Below, piece by piece: positions 59,786-64,000 of a DNA stretch of 64,000 nt (the stretch's first letter is position 1; every line of letters starts with the position of its first letter). A program made the position numbers and the translations under genes. The notes beneath the pieces are model-generated. The model was not told where the DNA came from. It worked only from the letters and a program-made list of their open reading frames with translations, and made no database searches. The stretch is from assembly GCA_900769875.1 (NCBI GenBank), contig CAAGII010000040.1, positions 18,347 through 82,346 of the forward strand, in the 5' to 3' direction. The DNA comes from Clostridia bacterium. Lineage in GTDB: Bacteria; Bacillota; Clostridia; Christensenellales; Aristaeellaceae.

Positions 59786-59814
59786 ATTATACGACAAATA
59801 CCGCCACGATGCAA
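59786..59814 (-). promoter_or_regulatory. sigma-A promoter of the sufCB operon
   Basis: On the minus strand: TTGCAT, 17 bases, TATAAT. The leader is only about 30 bases, too short for a riboswitch. Confidence 0.8.
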
Positions 59815-59942
59815 GCCGCGCTCCGCCGTTTTTGCTGCAAGGCGTCCTCATCATGCCCGCAAAGCCGTCCGCCTATGCAGGTAGCGCGTCCTTCGCTTTT
59901 TTGCCATGCCTTTAGGGCATGGGTATACAAGAAAATAGGCAT

Positions 59943-59971
59943 TTGCTTTTTTATTCCAGCCGTGGTATGAT
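59943..59971 (+). promoter_or_regulatory. sigma-A promoter of the second amino-acid importer
   Basis: TTGCTT (59943-59948), 17 bases, TATGAT (59966-59971). A short inverted repeat CATGCC..GGGCATG (about 59905-59921) lies just upstream. The rest of the 59815-60047 spacer shows nothing recognisable. Confidence 0.7.
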
Positions 59972-60047
59972 GCTCATGCCGTCCGGACTGCCCTGCCGCA
60001 TGCTCCGGGCATCAAACGCGGCCATCGCCGCAGAAAGAGGAATGATG

Positions 60048-60845
60048 ATGAAAAAGCTGATCGCTGTGCTTTGCCTGCTGCTTGCCCTTTGCCTGACAGG
60101 GGCTGCGCTTGCCGGGCAGCCCGACCGCCTGCAGGCGCTGCGGGACAAGGGTTATGCCGTTATCGGCACCGAGGGCGTGTACCAGCCCTGGAACTATGAG
60201 GATGAAAACGGCGTGATGGTCGGCTACGATGTGGAGGTCGCCGCCGCCGTGTGCGCGAAGCTGGGCATCGAGGCCAGGTTTGTCCCCTGCCAGTGGGACG
60301 GTTTGTTCACCGGGCTTGACAACAGCAACCGCTTCGACTTCGTGTTTGCATCGGTGGAGCCCACCGAGGAGCGCGCGAAGAAGTACAACTTCTCCGAGCC
60401 CTACGCCTACACCCGCACCGTGCTGATCGTTTCCAGCGACAACGATCAGATTGACAGCTTTGAGGCGCTGAAGGGCCGCACCACCTGCAACACCATCACC
60501 AGCGTGTACGCGCAGCTTGCGGAGTCCTACGGCGCCGAGGTGACGGCGGTGGATGATCTGGCGCAGACCCTGATGCTGGTGGAATCCGGCCGCTGCGACG
60601 CCACCCTCAACGCGGACACCGCCTACTACGACTACATGAAGGCGCACCCCGACGCAAAGCTCAAGGTGGTGGATCAGACCGAGGAAGCCGTGACCATCGT
60701 GACGCTGCTGCCCAAGGGCGACGACTATGCCACGCTGATGGACGCGATCAACGCCGCGCTGCGCGAGCTGCGCGAGGAGGGCGTGCTGAGCGAGCTGAGC
60801 GTCAAGTATTTCGGCGGGGACATCTCAAGCCCCACCATTGACTGA
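60048..60845 (+). CDS. amino-acid ABC transporter substrate-binding protein (cystine-type)
   Basis: 265 residues with a signal peptide (LIAVLCLLLALCLTGAALA) and no lipobox. GTEGVYQPWNYEDENG, GYDVEVAAAVCAKLG, CQWDGLFTGLDNSNRFD and ASVEPTEERAKKYNFS are typical of FliY/TcyA-like L-cystine-binding proteins. AAAGAGG is best spaced for the third ATG (60048). First of four genes; a hairpin follows its stop, as in the other importer. Confidence 0.88.
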   Translation: MKKLIAVLCLLLALCLTGAALAGQPDRLQALRDKGYAVIGTEGVYQPWNYEDENGVMVGYDVEVAAAVCAKLGIEARFVPCQWDGLFTGLDNSNRFDFVFASVEPTEERAKKYNFSEPYAYTRTVLIVSSDNDQIDSFEALKGRTTCNTITSVYAQLAESYGAEVTAVDDLAQTLMLVESGRCDATLNADTAYYDYMKAHPDAKLKVVDQTEEAVTIVTLLPKGDDYATLMDAINAALRELREEGVLSELSVKYFGGDISSPTID

Positions 60846-60876
60846 TCCGCCGTTTTCTGGCAAACGCCGTCAGGTC

Positions 60877-60896
60877 GGAGAGCCGCATGGCTCTCC
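60877..60896 (+). other. hairpin after the binding-protein gene
   Basis: GGAGAGCC, loop GCAT, GGCTCTCC. A perfect 8-base-pair stem without a T-run, probably lowering expression of the downstream transporter genes relative to the binding protein. Confidence 0.7.
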
Positions 60897-60969
60897 GGCT
60901 TTCCGTCAGCATGCGCAGAGAAGCGGCGCGCCGCGCTCCGCCCACACAACAACCGGAAGGATGGGAACC

Positions 60970-61248
60970 ATGCCCGAAGCCCTCACCCGTGAAGCTATTG
61001 CGCAAAACCTGCGCGACGCAGGCTGCGACGAATGCCTGATCGAGCAGTTTCTTACCGGCGAGATGTCGCTGTGCAGCCAGCTCCGCCTGCTGGAAAAGCA
61101 CCGCTGCTGCCTGCTGAGAAAGCTGCACAGCACACAGAAGCAGATCGACTGCCTCGATTTTCTGCTGTGGCAGATGAAGCGCGGCACGCGCCTTGACTGC
61201 TGCTGCCACGAGAGCGGGGCGGAGAAGGGAGGCGATGCGCCGTGCTGA
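60970..61248 (+). CDS. small cysteine-rich protein inside the importer operon (92 aa)
   Basis: Contains ALTREAIAQNLRDAGCDECL, then CCLLRKLHSTQKQIDCLDFL, with ten cysteines in 92 residues including CC and CCC runs. The helical layout (N..LRDAGC...IEQFL ... KQIDCLDFLLWQM) resembles small, unnamed clostridial proteins I recall from MerR or redox contexts, without known function. GGAAGG is 9 bases from the ATG at 60970. It lies between the binding protein and permease and overlaps the permease start by 7 bases, so it belongs to the operon. Confidence 0.68.
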   Translation: MPEALTREAIAQNLRDAGCDECLIEQFLTGEMSLCSQLRLLEKHRCCLLRKLHSTQKQIDCLDFLLWQMKRGTRLDCCCHESGAEKGGDAPC

Positions 61249-61910
61249 CGCAGGATCAGCTCCAGCTGCTGCTGGACTCCTTACCCAAAATCATCCTGCC
61301 GGGGCTTCAGGTCACCATCCCGCTGACAGCGGTGTCCTTCGCGTTCGGGCTTGTCATCGCGCTGGCGACCGCGCTGGTGCAGGTCGCCCGCGTGCCGCTG
61401 CTCCGCCAGCTTGCGCGGATGTATGTATGGATCATCCGCGGCACGCCGCTGCTGGTGCAGCTGTTCGTGGTATTCTACGGGCTGCCCTACATCGGCGTGG
61501 TGATCGACCCCTTCCCGACCGCGGTGATCGTGTTCGCGCTATCCACGGGCGCATACGCGTCCGAAACCATCCGCGCCGCCATTGAGAGCGTGCCGGCAGG
61601 TCAGCTCGAGGCCGGCTACTGCGTCGGCATGACATGGTGGCAGACCATGCGGCGCATCATCCTGCCGCAGGCCATGCGCACCGCCTTCCCGCCGCTGAGC
61701 AACACGCTCATCAGTCTGGTGAAGGATACCTCGCTGGCCAGCAACATCACCATTGTGGAAATGTTCACCGCAACCCGCAAGATCGCCGCCCGCACCTACG
61801 AGCATTTCATCCTCTATGTGGAGGTGGCGCTGATCTATCTCGCCTTCTGCACCGTGCTGACCCAGCTGCAGCGCCTGTGCGAAAAGCGTCTGAACCGGAT
61901 GGGAGGCTGA
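61242..61910 (+). CDS. amino-acid ABC transporter permease (TcyB-like)
   Basis: 222 residues, about five helices, HisMQ family: [20 protein letters not shown] and the EAA loop [21 protein letters not shown]. The start is a GTG at 61242, 9 bases after GAAGGGAGG. It likely forms a homodimer. With the cystine-type binding protein and the ATPase just downstream, it makes a complete importer. Confidence 0.92.
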   Translation: MLTQDQLQLLLDSLPKIILPGLQVTIPLTAVSFAFGLVIALATALVQVARVPLLRQLARMYVWIIRGTPLLVQLFVVFYGLPYIGVVIDPFPTAVIVFALSTGAYASETIRAAIESVPAGQLEAGYCVGMTWWQTMRRIILPQAMRTAFPPLSNTLISLVKDTSLASNITIVEMFTATRKIAARTYEHFILYVEVALIYLAFCTVLTQLQRLCEKRLNRMGG

Positions 61911-61914
61911 AAGC

Positions 61915-62652
61915 ATGCTGGAGGTCATCAACTGCCGGAAATCCTTTGGCGAGCTGCCGGTGCTATGCGGGGTGTCGCTTGACGTGCACAAGGGCGACGT
62001 CATCACCGTCATCGGCCCCAGCGGCAGCGGCAAAACGACGCTTCTGCGCTGCATCAACTTTCTGGAGCGCGCGGACAGCGGAACCATGCGCTTTGACGGC
62101 CAGACCATCGACATGCACGCCATGCGCGGGCGCGCCGTGGTCGAATTTCGCAAGCGTACCGGCTTTGTGTTTCAGAGCTACAACCTGTTCCGCAACAGAA
62201 CCGCCGTGCAGAACGTAGCCGAGGGACTGATCGTCGCGCGCCGTATGCCCCGCGAGCAGGCGATGGAAACCGCAAAGGGCGCGCTTGACCGCGTGGGGCT
62301 GCTTGACCGCTGCGACAGCTATCCGCACCAGCTCAGCGGCGGCCAGCAGCAGCGCGTGGGCATCGCGCGCGCCATCGCCGCGGAGCCGGAGGTCATCCTC
62401 TTTGACGAGCCGACCTCCGCCCTTGACCCCGAGTTGGTGGGCGAGGTGCTCTCCGTGATGCGCGACCTTGCGCAGAGCGGTATGACCATGCTGGTCGTCA
62501 CCCATGAAATGAACTTTGCCCGGCAGGTATCCAGTCAGGTGGTGTTCATGGACGGCGGTGCGGTGGTGGAGCAGGGCGTGCCCGAGCAGCTCTTCGACGC
62601 GCCCACGCATCCCCGCACGCAGCAGTTTCTTAAGGCCATTGCCCGCGCATGA
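61915..62652 (+). CDS. amino-acid ABC transporter ATP-binding protein
   Basis: 245 residues: Walker [13 protein letters not shown], signature [15 protein letters not shown], Walker [14 protein letters not shown]-loop VVTHEMNF. Close in type to the ATPase at 17986 but clearly a different gene. GGGAGG precedes the ATG, 4 bases after the permease stop. Last gene of the importer operon; no terminator stem follows directly, so transcription may continue toward the tRNA. Confidence 0.93.
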   Translation: MLEVINCRKSFGELPVLCGVSLDVHKGDVITVIGPSGSGKTTLLRCINFLERADSGTMRFDGQTIDMHAMRGRAVVEFRKRTGFVFQSYNLFRNRTAVQNVAEGLIVARRMPREQAMETAKGALDRVGLLDRCDSYPHQLSGGQQQRVGIARAIAAEPEVILFDEPTSALDPELVGEVLSVMRDLAQSGMTMLVVTHEMNFARQVSSQVVFMDGGAVVEQGVPEQLFDAPTHPRTQQFLKAIARA

Positions 62653-62713
62653 ACGGACGCCTCCCCTATTCCCCGGCTTTCCAAATTTTTCTTGAAAAAA
62701 TTGCGCAAACCCC

Positions 62714-62742
62714 TTTACAAACCGCTGGCGCTGTGCTATAAT
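62714..62742 (+). promoter_or_regulatory. sigma-A promoter of tRNA-Ala
   Basis: TTTACA (62714-62719), 17 bases, TATAAT (62737-62742), 26 bases before the tRNA. Confidence 0.85.
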
Positions 62743-62768
62743 CAATAACGTTGACAGGACGTCAGCGT

Positions 62769-62841
62769 GGGGCATTAGCGCAGCTGGTAGCGCACAACAC
62801 TGGCAGTGTTGGGGTCAGCGGTTCGAATCCGCTATGCTCCA
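62769..62841 (+). tRNA. tRNA-Ala, anticodon GGC
   Basis: A complete cloverleaf: acceptor GGGGCAT/ATGCTCC with the G3-U70 pair that marks alanine tRNAs, D-arm GCGC/GCGC, anticodon stem CAACA/TGTTG with loop CTGGCAG (anticodon GGC), variable GGGTC, T-arm AGCGG-TTCGAAT-CCGCT, and discriminator A. The CCA end is not encoded. A terminator follows 10 bases on. Confidence 0.96.
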
Positions 62842-62850
62842 CTTCACAGG

Positions 62851-62903
62851 AGAAATCCGAACCTGATTCCGGTTGGAAACGGGTTCGGATTTCTTCTTTT
62901 CTT
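62851..62903 (+). terminator. terminator after tRNA-Ala
   Basis: AGAAATCCGAACC pairs with GGTTCGGATTTCT across a 22-base loop, followed by TCTTTTCTTT. Confidence 0.85.
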
Positions 62904-63025
62904 TGGAAATATTGAGACATTGCTGAGTTGAAGAAGGGATAAGAATTGAGAGGCCCAGCATTACTTGCAGTGCATTGGATGTTGGGCTTGCTAGCGTACC
63001 TCCTCAGTCGATGTGTCGATACAAG

Positions 63026-63484
63026 TCAATTCACTTTCGTGTTTCTCCCCCGCTCTACCATACGCAGCAAGATAAACAATGCAGCGGCAAAGCAAAGCAT
63101 CCACCAGGGCATCAGCGCTACGCCCAAGCGCCCAAAAAGGAAACCCGTCACAAGAGGCATAAGCATAGAGCCGAGAGAGGATGCCGCTTGTTGAAGGGCT
63201 GTTACCGACTGACTGGCGCGTCTGCCAACCAGCAGCGGAAGCTCATGAACTATGCAGGGATTGATGGACGCGCACCCAAGGCCAGTCAATAGCACACCGA
63301 TGACACACATGATATAGTCGGAACCCAACAGCAGTACCAAAATCCCCGTCAGCATGAGGATGACACTGCACCGCACCAATGTGAAGCTGCTGAATCGCAT
63401 ATTAACAAACCCAGAAATCCCGCGTCCAGCGGTAATACCCAAAAAGAAGAGGCTGGACATCAACGCCGCCTGACTCTCGGACAG
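63026..63484 (-). pseudogene. 3' half of an MFS transporter gene
   Basis: The frame carries LSESQAALMSSLFFLGITA (transmembrane segment 7 region of major-facilitator transporters), LVRCSVILMLTGILVLLLGS, PCIVHELPLLVGRRASQSVT and a C-terminal WWMLCFAAALFILLRMVERG, so only the last six helices are present. At its 5' end it fuses to a DUF134-NifX gene near 63484-63492. Codon use and GC content are lower than in the rest of the window. No functional transporter is expected. Confidence 0.8.
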
Positions 63485-63933
63485 TGCATTTTAAACTGTT
63501 CGGTGTGACCGAAGTGCTGAAAGATTTCTCCGTTTTCATAAGTGACTGCAATTCTCATCATATGATCTCCTTTCGGTTTTTCGTGCATCGGATGGATTTT
63601 TTGCTGATAGCAATTTTTGCACCCGTAGGCTGCGCTGTTTCCACTGCAGAGTGTAAAATCCCCTCCCTCGATTCGCAGAGGAAGTCCCTCAACCAGCGCA
63701 TCGGCCAGTTTTTTGCGGGCAGCTGCATCAATCTGCTGAACTGTTGTTCTGGCAATACGCATATATTCTCCGCATTGCTCCTGAGAAAAACCTTCACGGT
63801 CAATCAGGCGAATGGATTCATACTCATCCACATTCAGGACAATGGGAGTCAGTTTCTCGCCGCCACGAACCGGAACAAAACCATCATGATCCGGCAAACA
63901 ACAAACTTTTCTGCATTTTCTCGGTCTTGGCAT
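63460..63933 (-). CDS. DUF134 (UPF0251) protein with a truncated NifX-like domain
   Basis: 157 residues. MPRPRKCRKVCCLPDHDGF, the LTPIVLNVDEYESIRLIDRE block and QEQCGEYMRIARTTVQQI are the DUF134 helix-turn-helix. It is followed by CSGNSAAYGCKNCYQQ and then MRIAVTYENGEIFQHFGHTE, the start of a NifX/NifB-type (molybdenum-cofactor) domain as in many clostridial DUF134-NifX fusions. That domain breaks off after HTEQFK and continues with an unrelated tail from the MFS gene frame until a stop at 63460. The ATG at 63933 follows GGAGTGA. Confidence 0.82.
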   Translation of the reverse strand: MPRPRKCRKVCCLPDHDGFVPVRGGEKLTPIVLNVDEYESIRLIDREGFSQEQCGEYMRIARTTVQQIDAAARKKLADALVEGLPLRIEGGDFTLCSGNSAAYGCKNCYQQKIHPMHEKPKGDHMMRIAVTYENGEIFQHFGHTEQFKMHCPRVRRR

Positions 63934-63955
63934 AGATTCACTCCATATGATTTGC

Positions 63956-63965
63956 GGCATATGCC
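63956..63965. promoter_or_regulatory. palindrome upstream of the DUF134 gene
   Basis: GGCATATGCC is a perfect 10-base palindrome about 25 bases before the start, next to TATAAATG on the minus strand. It could be an operator for the DUF134 regulator. Confidence 0.35.
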
Positions 63966-64000
63966 ATTTATACGACCATTGTACATCTCCTTTTCCTATA

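Noticed and set aside
63026..63463. A complete small membrane protein gene
   Set aside because: The sequence begins in the middle of an MFS fold (seventh helix) and is fused to another gene at its 5' end, so it is treated as a gene fragment.
1..64000. CRISPR arrays, insertion sequences, prophage genes, rRNA genes and a replication origin
   Set aside because: I looked for regular short repeats, transposase or integrase motifs, phage structural genes, rRNA-like sequence and DnaA-box clusters and saw none. A computed search could still find degenerate cases.

Overview
The window looks like chromosomal DNA of a high-GC, spore-forming member of the Clostridia (Bacillota). The evidence is a Spo0A with its characteristic C-terminal domain, a SpoVT, the clostridial/bacillar small proteins IreB (UPF0297), UPF0473 (DUF1292) and DUF896, the CdaA-CdaR c-di-AMP pair, DegV, a T-box, a tetrahydrofolate riboswitch, strong AGGAGG ribosome binding sites and many sigma-A promoters with 17-base spacers. 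The coding density and GC content are even until the last 1.1 kb, which is clearly more AT-rich. I would not name a genus.

Layout. 1-13.8 kb: edge of a pduL-type phosphotransacylase, tmcAL, a rhodanese lipoprotein, a serine hydrolase, a two-component system with the secreted protein it probably controls, a MATE exporter, a PRPP synthetase, a GNAT, a run of small envelope-type genes with an AI-2E family permease, and ireB. 14-15.7 kb: spo0A and spoVT. 15.7-21.5 kb (minus): a Nudix / AAC(6')-like / Eis-like acetyltransferase operon, a polar amino-acid ABC transporter, and a YghZ-like aldo-keto reductase. 21.6-28 kb: RsiV-like secreted protein, FtsK/SpoIIIE, a DUF2974 hydrolase and a TIGR01440 protein. 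28-29.7 kb (minus): secreted metallo-beta-lactamase-fold protein and CofE-like ligase. 29.9-35.9 kb: ybaK, then an envelope cluster (M1 peptidase, GT2-GtrA, tiny lipoprotein, NAGPA-type glycosidase, Lgt-like protein, DUF896) and UPF0473. 35.9-41.8 kb (minus): operon cdaA-cdaR-membrane protein-rsmF-like-degV, which reads into a T-box and the wreck of a trp operon.

41.9-47.3 kb: Nudix-HAD fusion and MATE (minus), an rRNA methyltransferase (plus), and a large surface protein (minus). 47.5-54.7 kb: a five-gene operon for intracellular breakdown of (galacto/gluco)mannan oligosaccharides: GH36 alpha-galactosidase, LacI regulator, two GH130 phosphorylases and an SGNH acetylesterase, behind a consensus promoter with a pair of matching operator-like sites. 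54.8-58 kb: two Nudix genes, rplS, a THF riboswitch with folT, and nth. 58-59.8 kb (minus): a two-gene SufC-SufB system. 60-62.7 kb: a second amino-acid ABC transporter with a cysteine-rich small protein inside it. 62.8 kb: tRNA-Ala(GGC), after which base composition drops and the genes are fragments.

Most notable observations: (1) a 17-bp operator found twice (16/17 identical), before the two-component operon and again inside the last codons of its kinase gene, in front of the adjacent secreted-protein gene, with the promoter distance differing by exactly 11 bases; (2) a trp operon collapsed to the N-terminus and a middle piece of trpE joined to the C-terminal part of trpA, with its T-box attenuator still in place; (3) a second gene-to-gene fusion scar (DUF134-NifX into an MFS transporter) in the AT-rich segment beyond the tRNA. 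No insertion sequence, CRISPR array, prophage or replication origin was seen. I did not find a clearly novel multi-gene system.
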